From positions 24,225,575 through 24,289,574 of the forward strand of contig CM040758.1 in the NCBI GenBank assembly GCA_022829145.1: 64,000 nt of DNA. Reading direction: 5' to 3'. Position numbers and translations under genes: made by a program. Every line of letters begins with the position of its first letter. Position 1 is the first letter of the stretch. The notes under the pieces are model-generated. The model was not told the origin of the DNA. It worked only from the letters and a program-made list of their open reading frames with translations, and made no database searches. The DNA comes from Albula goreensis. Taxonomy: Eukaryota > Chordata > Actinopteri > Albuliformes > Albulidae. Positions 47,863 through 60,300 of this stretch are shown piece by piece.

Positions 47863-50800
47863 ATGATTATCCTTAGCCTAAGGGCACATACAAGTTGAGT
47901 AAAACAGTTTTTCACATCGAAGTACAGAAAACACAAACTTTTTATACATATACATATACATATACATGTGACTTTGAAATGTGAAAAAACATGACAGCGA
48001 CATGACTTTTGTCTTTCTGTTCCTCCTTTCACTCGCGTTCTCGTGCATAGTTCCCCGTTAACATGTGAATGCATTAGCTTTCGTGAGGCTGAGATCCTGA
48101 TTAAGAGCTGTCTGGGGTCTGCTTGTTCTCCTTGTCTTATTGGAACTCATATTTGTTTGGTATTTCCAAGTCTTGCAGAGAACAATTATGGGGCAATTAT
48201 TCTGGGGAAATAAAGAGGAAAGGAAAGGAAAGAATGTTGCCTGAAGCTGTAGGTTACTTATTGAACCGAGCCGACTTGCGTTCCTGCCAAATCTAACACT
48301 TTAATTGTTCATTTTGTGACATTTGAAACCGTTTATGCAATTGCGATATGGGATTTAAAACCAAAATGGATTACTGACTCGATACAATACGGTGACTTTT
48401 ATAGAGGCGTTATGAATGTGGCATTTTAAAAAAAAAGTGCTTCGTGAGAACATATGTAGAATGAATATTGGAGTCTTTGTAAATATGACTGCTTAGAGTT
48501 ACAAAGCAAGAATTTTCAAGCCATGGACTTCAAGGGAAGTACTGTGGTTTGCGCATGTAACAATTACATTTACCAATTATGATCTGCTTCTGAGACCTAC
48601 TGTTGGCTTTGTGAGACTAGGCTCAATTAGTAAAGACTGCACTTTCATAAACTGAGGATGCAAAAAACTTGAATCTTGTATTGATTTATAGTATACAGGT
48701 GTTTGGACAGGGGAAAAGGAAACTAGTGACTAAATAAGGTTGACAACATTCATTTCAAGAGAGCACTTAAAATTGCAAGTAAATGGGTAGTAAATGTGAC
48801 ATAACAATGTGTTATTTCCTATAGACTATTACTATATAGTAATATGTGTAATCTCAAATTTACTACTACATCTACTGCTACCACCTATGGATTGTGAGAT
48901 TTCCAGGAAGTTTAATGTTTCAGCCGGCTCAATAATCCCAATTGCCACCACAGTGTAGCGGCCAGCGAGGTGACGCAAGTCAGCCATTTTGGAAGCAGAA
49001 CACTCCCCAAAAACAAGCAGAGGTAAAGAGAGAGCATTTTATTTAGCCAGTGAATTTAAGGAGGGTTCAGAGGCCAGGCTGAGGCGGCCAGACAGGGAAT
49101 GTTTCCAGCTCCAGAAATCCTACAGCAGCGTGGCAGAGTGTCCCTGTTCCTGCACCTGGGTAATTATTCACTCCGTCTCTCTGGAACACTGCCCCCTTCT
49201 GGTCTGGCAGACATCGCTTCCAACATCAGTTTGGATCTCCCAGACAACTGCCAAACTCCATCCACCCCTGCTTAGCCTCAGTCATTACACAGCAACAGAG
49301 TCGCGGATTATGAGGAGAACAGCTAACCTAACAACAGGACGCCATATTGAGACCAGTCCTTCCATTGAAATATTCATTGAAAATAAATTGGAAAATAGTG
49401 ATCTTTAGAAATCGTCTGTCTTTGACAGCGGGGATTTTATAACTAATTAGAAATGCAAATTTGAGAAATCAGAGTAGTTTAAGAGAAAAAAAAACTGTTT
49501 TCTTTAGTGCTAAACCCAGAAGCTGAGCCATCTGTCACTGTTAGGAGACTTGTTCTGTTGAGACATACACACACTGGTTCAGTTTTATTTTATGAGTAAA
49601 AGACAATTCTAAAATGTAACACTAAAGATTCTGGAACTCCGGCATCACCATGGCACCCTTACTGTTGGTCATCATGACTCTGCAGTTTTCAGAACTCATC
49701 ACAAAGCTATGACACTGCACATGAAGTGACAACAAGACGGTGGAAACAAAATAACTGACATTGGTGGAAACAAAATAACTGACATGATGGGGCAAAGTGC
49801 ACGATTCACTGTCGGACATCAAAGGTATGCTGTTAAGATGGGTACCAAGTCAGGTGACTGGAGCAGTGGAATCCTGGTGGGCGCACAATGTACCTGATAC
49901 TGCTGGTGCACATACATACCCCATACAGCTGGCATCCTGAACAGACAGTCTTTTATCTGTAAAAATTGCTAATTGTATACCTTCCTTTTATAATGTCCAA
50001 GTCCAGGTATACAATGCCAATTCAGAAACACCATCACCACACCAGAAACAAGAGATATTTAGTCTTTGCATGCTACAGTTTGTTTTGTAAAAAATATAAA
50101 TTAATTAAGCTCCACATCTCTCTACTATGCAGTTATTTTGCTAAGGTTTTGGCTGTGAACGGGCTCCATCAGTGTGTAAATACACTTCATCACAGACTGT
50201 TTTCAGTTGAATAAATGGAGAGGTAAATACAAAACCACAAAATGGAGAGATGTGTGGCTGTATTTCTTTAGGTGTCACGTATCTGCAAAGGCCAGTTCCT
50301 TACACAAACAGGGAGATCCTAAAGTGTGCAATTAAGTGTTATTAACAACACAAAATACAAAAAATAATAATGATTTGTGCTATCTGCAAATGAGTTTTTG
50401 TTTTCTTAACTTTTTGTTTTTCTTAATTACCATGTCCCCGATGAGGAATTGAGAAATTACAGTAAACAATAAATCCAATAATCCCAGATTGAAAACAGCC
50501 TTTGGCAAATCACGAGGCATCGTTTGTATTAGCTCGAAAGGTTAATCAGTCCTGTCACTGCTGTTGGCAGTGCCCGGTCACACTCAAGAGCAATTTCTTA
50601 GCACAAAGCATCGGAGGAAAACTACTGTAGCGTGTACTTCAGATGTGGCTGACAAGCCAAGTCATAAAAAATGCATGCACAATATAGCAATACAATGGCT
50701 TCCACAGTGTTATTGACCCCACACTACCCCTCACTTCCATCCCTCTCCACCACTGTGACCGCAGTACTTGGAGAAGTTCCACCCTGTGACATCTGGCAGC

Positions 50801-51550
50801 TACGTATGGTTGGGTACGGAGTAGCCGGGGGGCCGATGGGGGAAAAAGCAAACAAACAAAACCCTAGGAATATCAAAAATGTCAAAAAACGTCTCTGCAA
50901 GACAGACAGAATTCTGAATGCCGACCATAATTATACACAACCTTACCCATGAAGAGACAGCTCTCAACTTCTTCCCTGCAGACTTATTGGACAAAGTTCA
51001 GCTAGCTATGGTTCAGCTGGACAGCTATCTAAATTACTCTGACTACTCACTGCCCTGACTGCTAGCAAAGGATAAAACAAACTTATTATAAACTCAACGT
51101 AGAAGACTAGTGATTTACTTGTCCAGTAGAAATGATGATTATTTAGCAAGTTGAGGAAGTAGCCATGCTTCTGTCACTGGTGAAAAATTGCTCACCAGGA
51201 ATTTAGAATAAATATTAAGCAAAGAAAAACAAGGATTCATATCCATATATTGCTACTGATTTGTCATTAAAGATTTAATCTGTTTCTGTGATAATTATGC
51301 CTTAGGCTGATTAAAAGAAGGCATTTTTGAGAGGAATGGGGTACAGACCAGCACCATTACAGATCAATTTTGTACTTTGGAGAAGCATATGACATAATTT
51401 GCTCCTCTAAGTACAGGAAAAATCCTTCATTGTACCCTTCATTGAGTGTAGGCTAATCTATGCTCATAATTCATACATAACATTATATAAGAATAATTAT
51501 CTTCTGATCTTTCATAAAGCATAAGTATAGTTCAACACATTAACTCATCA
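47863..51550. other. Gene-free stretch
   Basis: No coding gene recognised. It has a TATACA tandem at 47943-47968, a perfect 16-bp palindrome ATTACTATATAGTAAT at 48828-48843 and a 24-bp direct duplication at 49739-49785. The block 48150-48420 is of mixed composition and may be a conserved element. Plus-strand frames at 48989-49408 and 50671-50952 have no recognisable protein features. Confidence 0.45.
49739..49785 (+). repeat. 24-bp tandem duplication
   Basis: GGTGGAAACAAAATAACTGA followed by CATT occurs twice in direct succession without mismatch. Confidence 0.85.
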
Positions 51551-51628
51551 AGAAATTACAGTATTTTATGATTGAAGTCATTAAAATGAATTTTTACTGA
51601 CTTCAATTATAAAAACACATTAATTTCT
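51551..51628. repeat. 78-nt near-perfect hairpin
   Basis: The arm 51551-51586 pairs with 51592-51628 with only a few mismatches, one wobble and one bulge; the apical loop is TGAAT. The core TTTTATGATTGAAGTCA pairs with TGACTTCAATTATAAAA. Size and shape are those of a miRNA precursor, but AT content is very high, no known miRNA seed was recognised, and a short palindromic transposon remnant is equally possible. Confidence 0.6.
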
Positions 51629-53580
51629 ATATGGTGTACCTGACGGTTAATCAACTACAAGTACAGAAAAAAAATGTTCACCTGACCACTAATTTCCATG
51701 GAACAGCTGTAACTGATGGAGCTGATATGCACCAAAGCCGCTGACTCACCATGTTAATTACTCACGCAGAGCATTGTCACTGATTGCCATTTTCTTGGCA
51801 AGAATGTCTAAAACTTTAGCTAAGAAATTAAAACTCCCCGACTTGTGTTACTCGACACAATAGAAACAAGTACAAAATCAGTAGCTATTAGCCACCTAGC
51901 TATTTTTAACCTTTGTTTAACCGGGTGGTCCCGCTGAGAGATACAATCTTGTTTGGAGTCGATGATGGCCCATTAAAATTGTACAGAAAACAAATATGGA
52001 CAATCTACTAAACAACCAGGTTTCAGAGGTAACAAGTACAGCCAGTGATTAGTTGTGACATTCAGTGAGTTCGCACAATTAAATCGTTTAGCGCCGAAGA
52101 TCTTGTTTGCCGATAACAGATTGCTTGTTGTTAGTGCAGTTTAAGAAGAGGCCAAATAAAACAATGACCTGCGCTGCGTCGACCCCCTTCTCACGGGTCA
52201 CTGAAGCTGAGCCATAGGTTTCATTCGAATAGCTCCTAATGGGCATATTTTCTTACAGATTAGGGGATAACGTCATGTAAAAGAGCTTTTCGAGAACAAA
52301 CTGTTTCAAAGAAAAAGGGCACGTTATTGTCAGGATATGCACAGTCAAAAGTATAAGTGCCAAGGGAATGTAGTAATTATTAAACTTTCATTAATTTGAG
52401 AGAACACCAAAAAAGGAGAACTGTTCCTGAAGTCCTGGACTGCGGATTTGTGAACTGTCTGAGCAGATGATTCCGGATTATTCCCTTGCTGCAAAACACT
52501 CTCCTCAGCACCCTAATTTATGTTTCCTCTTTCCATTAAAGAAGTCGGCAGTGGTTTGTAAAGCCCGTTATTCTCAAAATGTACTTCTAATAAGCCACTT
52601 CCTCTTTGAATAATAATTAGGATTGATTCAAAAAGCTGGCAGGATGGAGGTAAGCCAGGATTCCAAGGCCCGGAGGAAAGCAAAATCAATTAGAAAAAAA
52701 AAAGCTACAACAAACCTTCAGGAAATTAAAAGTATAGCGCATTTCCGAACAGGCTTGTCACAGCCTCTGTTTGCATCTCAGATTAATGAGCGTCTCTTTT
52801 TTTCTTCCCCTGTGAACTTGCTCAATGAATGCTGGAAGAGGAAATACTGAATAGAAATTCTGGTCCCCTAGACAAGGTTCTGATGTACAGGTACGTCTGG
52901 CAGAAGACTGAAATGACAGTGATGTCATGGGTGAGGATTTCATTTTTTTTCCCCTCATCAAATAAATGTTTGGTTACAGACGGACCTTGGGATAGTCTAA
53001 TGAACTTATATCAGGTTCGTTTGGAGAGAATGTTCACATTACATTGATGTCCGCTTTGAAATTTAAAATCACTCAAGGGAAATTAACCGAGGGCCTCTGG
53101 CTTTGACGCGCAGTGTTTAAGGCTGAAGAAAACCAAGTTCAAAAGACCAGATGAGAGCTTTTCTCTGATTCATTTTTATCTTGGATGGCTTTTCAATTTT
53201 GCGGTTAAGACAATCTCTAATTTCCACAACTCACAATAAACAATTCCTTTATGAAATTTTTCGCCGGATACTAAATGTGTGGGAAATGATAGCGTTCAGT
53301 CTGCTTATGGAGGAAAAAAATATATATATATATTTATGTTTTTACTGTTTTTTTTTTATGTATTTCAGGGCTCTTGTTGCTCCCATACGTTATATTCCAA
53401 AACATTAATATTGCTGAACTACACGATCGAGGCATAACCACAGCAGGGGGTGAAACCATAAAGGTAGATTAATATCCTTGTCCCCTGTGCTGGTATTCAT
53501 AAAACGTATATCAATAAATTGCACGCACAATAGGTTATTTTTAGAGAAGAGATCGTAACGCATTCTGTACTGGGGCCCAC
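51629..53580. other. Gene-free sequence
   Basis: No coding gene recognised. 52060-52330 is of mixed composition (TTAGCGCCGAAGATCTTG, TTGCCGATAACAG) and CNE-like. A short TATATATATATA tract lies at 53319-53331. Confidence 0.45.
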
Positions 53581-53601
53581 AATAAACTACTGTAGTTTAT
53601 T
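53581..53601. repeat. Perfect 21-bp palindrome
   Basis: AATAAACTAC-T-GTAGTTTATT: two 10-bp perfect arms around one base. Confidence 0.85.
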
Positions 53602-53739
53602 ATGCCCTTACCCCACCTGGTCCACACCACACCCCCACCCCCTCAGACCCCAGACCCCCGACCCCCACCGCCTGCTTTGATGGCAGGAATAGGGTTTGTG
53701 TAGGCCTACATTCTGCTAAGGAGGATGTCTGAAGGCCCA

Positions 53740-53920
53740 AAATAGGGTTACAGACTCGTAACCATCGGAGGACCTTCCTAGATACAGTATAGAACTATGT
53801 ATGAACCATTTGTGGTTCAAGATGGTTTGCTTAGGGACCATTCGGGTTCTTTAGGGTACCAAAAATATGATTAAAAGCAAAAGATCCTTTAAGATCCTCC
53901 TTTTCTCTTAGAGTGCAGTG
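53740..53920. repeat. Likely dispersed repeat with GAACCA...TGGTTC hairpin
   Basis: TGAACCATTTGTGGTTCA forms a 7-bp perfect stem. It is followed by GGGTTCTTTAGGGTACC and a direct repeat of GATCCT (GATCCTTTAAGATCCTCC), ending CTCTTAGAGTGCAG. Fish genomes contain many small elements of GAACC...GGTTC type with an AGAGTG end, from memory. The left terminus is not clear. Confidence 0.35.
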
Positions 53921-56900
53921 AAACAGGACCACATGTTTGTGTGAGCCTTCATATTTCATATGCTTTTATCTCATGTGGGCGGCCCGCACCACTGAAAGGA
54001 CAGACGTTCGCTCTGAAAGCAAAGCGGCATAATCAGGCAGTCAGCATTTTGCTGGGCATCCTCAGCTTTCACTTTAAAGTTTTACGGGGAAGCTCGAAGA
54101 GGCCGAGCTCCCCCGTCATCCCTGCAAGTCATTCTATGAAACAGGATTTGGCTGCACATACCAAGCCTGTATTGATCAGAATAATATATGTAATTTACTT
54201 GATTGTTACTTAATAATAATTTTCTTACTGTTAAATTCCAAATACCGATTGTTTTTTTTTTTTTTTTAAAGAAGAGTAGTTCATTTTTGGGGAACAGATT
54301 CATGTACAACTCCCCACTGTGAGTGAAACAAAACAGTCTGAAGGAGAAACACCGCTGCAAATAATTTAAATTACAGAAAATTTCTCCCATTTCTTCTTTT
54401 TGGTATCAAAAAGTACTCGGTTTGTTGAAGCTTTCCTCTGTACTTATGTGCATTATTTGAAGTGACTCAACAGCACTTATTGCTATGGTGGTTTTATGAA
54501 TCCTGAGGAATTCTGTCAGGTCAAATTAACATAACACTGAGCAACGACCGACTATTTTTATATATATAACCTCGTTATATTTCTTATGGATTCAAATGTG
54601 GAGGATGGAGTCAAGCTAATGAGAAAGCTAATGACAAAACATACACTCACCCCCAGTACGTTACTTTCTCGAGTGCCAGCAGGTACTGAGTTTAAATTGC
54701 TTCTAAATAAGATAATAATGAACTGCAGTCCAGCGTGAAACATGTGTTTTAAGTTTTGACGTTATTAATGTGTTTTTAAGGCTGCTTTCTCCGTGCGAAA
54801 CCACAGCAAACGTAACGCAGGTTAAATTAGTTTTAAACGTCCTAATGAGGGCAACACATGGAGGTGTGTGTGCGTGTGTGTGTGTGTGTGTGTATATAAA
54901 CCCTGTAATGTTATTTTATAAGGATTACCAAGAGATTATGCAGACTTTTTCATTACTTTGAGCTTTCTCGTGTCTTTCTTCAGCTCAGATGTGGAGAGCT
55001 GAGGGCTAAGGACTGTTCTCTTCATATTTACACTTCAATCAATCTTTGGAGAGGGAGGATGAATGACTGAAAACAGGGTCGATTCATGTCTTACCCAAGC
55101 GCCCCCCCCCCCACACACACACCTGCCACCGCTACGTACCAAAGAACGACCCCGAGATTTACCCCCACACCCCCACCCCACCCCACGGTTTAATCTGATG
55201 CAAATCCACACAGACGAGGCCCAATAGCACAGTTTTGCTCTCCATTCTTGTGCAAAGGAACTCACTCTGGATGAGCTTTTGTGCCGTGAACAGGGGGCGA
55301 GGAGGAGATGAGCAGCTTACTCCTGGGCGATCAGCTTTGCCGTAAAACAGTGGAACACATGTTAATGATAAATCAGTGGTATATACGCCGCGGTGAGCTC
55401 GCCCCCGTGGAGCTCTGCTCCACTGAACTGGCCTGCACTGTAATACTTCATTTTTTCCCCACAAATCATTTATAGGAGATTTCACCCTTTGAGCTCCAAA
55501 TGCCGTAATCCACATCCTGGAGGTATCTTACATCAAAGGAACATATTCCATGTTTCATACAAATCCCTCAAGAAGATGAATTTTTATATCATCCACATCA
55601 ATGTGCTGAGACTGTTCTTTGGCCCTTTTCAAAGAGAAAACTGGACAATGCTTATTCATGCTCTGAAAAGCTGAGAAATAATTCCTGTTTTCAGGTACGA
55701 GACAAACAGATTAACCTGAAGGTAGACAAATCAATTAGTTGGACACCATACTGAAGTTAAAAATAAATCTATTTCCAGGATGAGTATTGAGTTTGCCTTC
55801 GCGTATGTTTGTGTAATTTTATTTACCGAATAATGAATGACGGTTTACTTTAAACAAAGAAAATCAAATTAATTTGTCAAAAATTATAAAAAGAATATTG
55901 TATGAGACAATTCTCATGAGAGCCATTTACTCTCATCAGCTTGTGTAAGACACTATTATAAATCAAGATAATGAAAATTATTCACTCCAAAAAATCAACT
56001 GTTTTTTTTTCATTTTCTCAGGAGTACTCAATGTGTGATAGAGCAGCTTAGAAAAACAGCATGAAAAGTTTTGGCCCATGCTAATATCAGAAGCTTGCCA
56101 ACATTTTAATACAAGCAAACCTCATGAAGATTAGATGAGATTATATATACTTTCTTAATCACCAAAGAGGAAAAATTCAAACTGTCACCACCAGCATCAT
56201 AATAGATCAATGACACAGAAATCAGAACACGAAAAGAAAGGACACAACATACAAGTACAGATACACGAACCTACATGAATGTGTGAGACCTAGTGTATGT
56301 ACACAAGCCAAAATACATAGACAGGTTTGGCTAAATATTAAATATGAGCCTATTAAATACCAAGCATTTACGAAATACACAAAATATGAATTATTCAGAG
56401 TAGACACGTCAGTGTTGAATCTTCTCATGTGATATCCATTAAACAGGTTTGGAAGGGTGTACCATTTTCATTCGCCTTTTCTCGTCACAGTTTAAAATGC
56501 TATTGTACCGCATTGAGCAGGACTTCAATGGAGGGCAGAATGACTTTGAGACTTGCTGCAGTTTCTTCCAGCGTTTTTTTTTTTTTCTTGTTTTGTTTTT
56601 TTGGAAGAGTTGTAAGTCATGACTCTCACCTTAATGCTTCTCTATGGCGGAGGTCCAAGTAATAATTGCCCCACCCTCGTAGGTCAGCATATGCTTAGCT
56701 TCTCCCCTGATCAGCACGCACGCCCCCCTCCGCACCGCACCGCACCGCGGCTCGTTCTCCCCATCCGTCTCACTGATCTCGGCGAGATTGCAGCGCAGAT
56801 AGAACGACTTGGACAAATAACATTGACTTTGAAAAGGACTGCGCGCCGCGGCAAACAAATTACCCTAACTTTGAAATCAATATCCCCCGCATTGCACGCT

Positions 56901-57189
56901 ACACATCGGCGCTTTGCGGCGCTGGATTGTGTTAGGCAGTGGGCAGGACTTCAATGTCATTTAATTTATCGTTCCTTCTTTTTCCGCACAGCTCGCTGTT
57001 ACTAAATTTAAGCAAATGCTAAAAGGACACTTGACATCTGTCTCTTACGGGCACCTTAACAAAGCGAGTACAAATGAAATTGCAATTACAGTACATTGAA
57101 TGCAACACCGGCTGGTCTAGAAAATTGACTTGCAGTGAAGGTTCAGCTTTAATGGTGCGAACTCCTGGGGCAACGGTCAAAACAGAGCG
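53921..57189. other. Gene-free stretch
   Basis: No coding gene recognised. It has C-rich runs at about 55105-55130 and 55161-55187 and a T run at 54251-54267. The part 56700-57000 is CpG-rich in places (CACCGCACCGCACCGCGG, CTGCGCGCCGCGGC) and open for 128 codons on plus, but this frame has no recognisable domain; ACATTGACTTTGAAAAG and CCCTAACTTTGAAATCAA form a loose internal repeat there. Confidence 0.45.
54864..54894 (+). repeat. (GT)n microsatellite
   Basis: GT tract of about 15 units with one CG interruption. Confidence 0.95.
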
Positions 57190-57395
57190 TGTTACCTTGA
57201 GTAATTGCTGCCGTGTTTATTTCAAAAGTATGTGGCGTCAATATCGCACAAGTACAACGCAACTGTTACCAGGCAGCAGTGGGTACGTTCCAAACCGCTA
57301 TAGAACGGACTTTGCTGTGAAACAGAAATCACACAAGTCTGAGGTTTCAGACAGATTATTCAATATCATGCGTTTTTTTAAACATGAGTCTGGAT
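57190..57395 (+). repeat. Dispersed repeat R2, copy 1
   Basis: Aligns along about 205 bases with 62431-62645, same strand. Landmarks in order: GTTACCTTGAGTAATTGCTG, TTTCAAAAGTATGTGGCGTC, CGCACAAGTA, CGTTCCAAACCGCTATAGAA, CACAAGTCTGAGGTTT, ATTCAATATCATGCG and AACATGAGTCTGG. The open frame here (57074-57400, 108 codons) is broken in the other copy, so it is unlikely to be coding. Confidence 0.7.
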
Positions 57396-60300
57396 TGTAA
57401 AAATATAGCCTTGGTTATTTTTGTTAATATGAAATGTTTCATTGTTTTATCTTTCTCCTGTGCCACAAATTCCTAGCCAAACACCCCCAAGGCACAATGT
57501 GTACTCTGGTGTTTGTTCCAGGATCCTCCACTTAATTTAGCTCAATAGAACTGCTCACTGAATGGCAAAACGCAAAATGAACAATACAAAAGTATGATAA
57601 TTGTGGCCAAGATGAGATGAGGCCAGAAACATTGCTTATGTGAGAACATAATTGAAATACTGTCCCCTAAAGTTCCTCAATGTTTTGTCCATCAGTGCTG
57701 TGAATGGAAAAAAGCAAAACCTGGCTATGTAATACAAGAGCGAAAGAAGATGGATATCGGAGGGAAATTATACTCGAAAGAAAAGAAAAATCAAAAGCAT
57801 TAGCGAAGTAAAATAAATAGTGGAAATGACTGGTTTAATGGCAAAGCATCAATCAGGCTTCGTCCAGCTTACATCAATAAACAACGGCCCACACTTTGTA
57901 CCAGGAATAATGTGTAATTATTGTAAAAAAACAAAAAATGTCATGGGAACTGTTACCATAGCATTCCGTATGGGTACTTTTGTACTGTGTGCAGGGTGTG
58001 TATGTGTGTTTGCGCACACGTTAGTTGTTTTTGCACTTTGTACATTTGTGTTGTGGTCATGGATATGGGTATATATTGCTTGTCTATATTGTATGAGAAT
58101 CTGTGTCTGTTTGTGTATCACCGGAGTTTGTGGGTGAGCACATACAGTATATTCTGTATGCATGTGTGTGTGTGTGTGTGTTCTTATGCATGTACTTGTG
58201 TATGCTTTGTGTGTGTGTATGGTTGCTTGCTTTCATGACAGAATGAAAGTAGCCTTTTGTTGCTACATGTACTGAACAAGGCCCCAGCAGCCTCCATTTC
58301 ATGGTACAGCCAGACTGCCTGAGTGACACTTTATGTGGTTTATGAACTGAGAGGCGCAACAGATATAACACTCACAAGCTACGAGAGGTGGCTCTGATCA
58401 GGCCGAGAAAAGAAAACGAAAACAGACAGACAGATCACTCGTGGCGACATCTCAAAAGAGTATTTCAGATGTTTGTGGGCTCTTTGAGACCCATCAAAAC
58501 AAAGAGTGTGTGAAACATCCAGAATGGGTCTGACGGGTTTGGCACAGCCGAGCAAAGCCCCGTTTTGCATGGCAACGTCACCTCTGAACAGAGAGCGCTT
58601 TCTTCACCTGCGAAACATTGAGTGTGACATGTTCCGAGCTGCAGTTTGCCGCTTCTACATCTTGAAGCAACTTCATGCCGTTTGGTCAGAGGGTTTATTT
58701 GAAAGCCGAAAGCCTCACGCTGCCAGGCACGATTTCTCCTGCTCCGTTTCACATTTTGTTTGAAACGATTTATATCATAAATCCTCAAAATTAGAGTTAG
58801 TGGGGAAAAACACTGACTAATCCCTTTTTCACAGCTCATTTCTTGACTCTGTTTTCTCAGGTCATTGTCAAGGTGGCAGAACCAGCACATTCAATTCAGC
58901 TGGTGGTTCCCTAACTTTGGATCAGGGGGTCATTTAAATGTATTACACATTTACATTATTGTCAATACATGCCGGATATAGGACCAATAACAACCAATTA
59001 ATAACCAATAACAGTGTATAACTTTTTATTTTGCTGGATATTCCCATTTGGTGACTTGCCATCTTAGAGGACCGTACAGGATCACTCTGGTCCAAGACTG
59101 AATTTTTTCTGATGAAAGAAAACCTGTCAGAGTTTGATTATGGCTCAACCTTCATGTGTCCATTTTGGGTCAGAATATCCTTTTCGTAATTGAAGTAATA
59201 GGTACAATTAACACTAGGTCAATTTCAAAGGAAAAACTTTGCATAGCTTGGAATAAAATCCGGCCCACCCCTCTACTGGAACCATAATTTTGGGAATGGC
59301 CAGGTACCTACAGCCACGATCAGAGGTTTGCACAAATCCATACCGCATGTCTGGCTGCTGCGCCAAATGTGAGATCAGCTCCTGAAGCCTGATAAGACAC
59401 ATCTAATCACCGAGCAACATCTGAGTCAAAGCAACCCTACTGTTGTGACTCAACGTTCAATTCAATCATATCGGACAAGTTCAGCATTGCCAGACACCAG
59501 GAGTTATGGCAATCTGTACGCTGACCTAACAGACCCAGATTCATACGTGTGCCAAAGAATGAAGAAATCATCATATGTTCTTGACTTTTGGAAAAAAAAA
59601 TGACCATATTTAGGCAGGGCCAACAATCAAGAGCCATAACAAGCATTCGGGCACATAGAAAGCCCAATGCCTGATATATATGCCAAAAGTATGAAAAAAA
59701 GTGAACTCTGATGTGAAAAGTTACTGGTTTTGGGAAAGCACTTCCCAGGAACTGCGCTGGGTGTGGGATTGGCCCTGGGGTGTTGAAAAACACCTTTCAG
59801 ACATTAGACTATGACAAATGAACGAAATCACGTTTGATTGAAATCTGGCACTGCTCTCAAGTCACTTAAGGAAGGCAATTGGGAAGAAAATGCAGCTGCA
59901 AGCACAAATAACATGGTCCACATCTAAAATGGAAAACTTTAGCAGAAACTATTAATACATAAAAGCCTGTTTATTTGATCAGGATATAGCCATATATCCT
60001 AGAGCATGGTAAAATGTTTATAAAGTTCCTCATTCAATGATCAAAGACCGACACCTGGTGTAAAAAATTTAAACTTCCATCAAAAATGTAAAGCAATTAA
60101 ATCGTAATTTGAGTCTGTTTTGACAGATCATGCTAAAATTTGGAAACATTTCTGAGCAAGTTGCCTGATCTGTTTTACAGTACAGTGACTGAAATGCTGT
60201 TTTTCTGCATGATTTTTCAGGCACTGTGCTGTAACTTGATTGGCTTGTGGTAGGCATGGTTTAACCTACACTTCTAATAAGGAAATTGTAATCTGCAGCA

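Noticed and set aside
56619..57005. 128-codon plus-strand frame
   Set aside because: It lies in CpG-rich DNA with a CACCG tandem, has an antisense open frame as well and shows no recognisable domain or splice sites.
59214..59793. Minus-strand frames of 62 and 118 codons
   Set aside because: The DNA reads like an eroded dispersed repeat, and the translations show no transposon protein motif.
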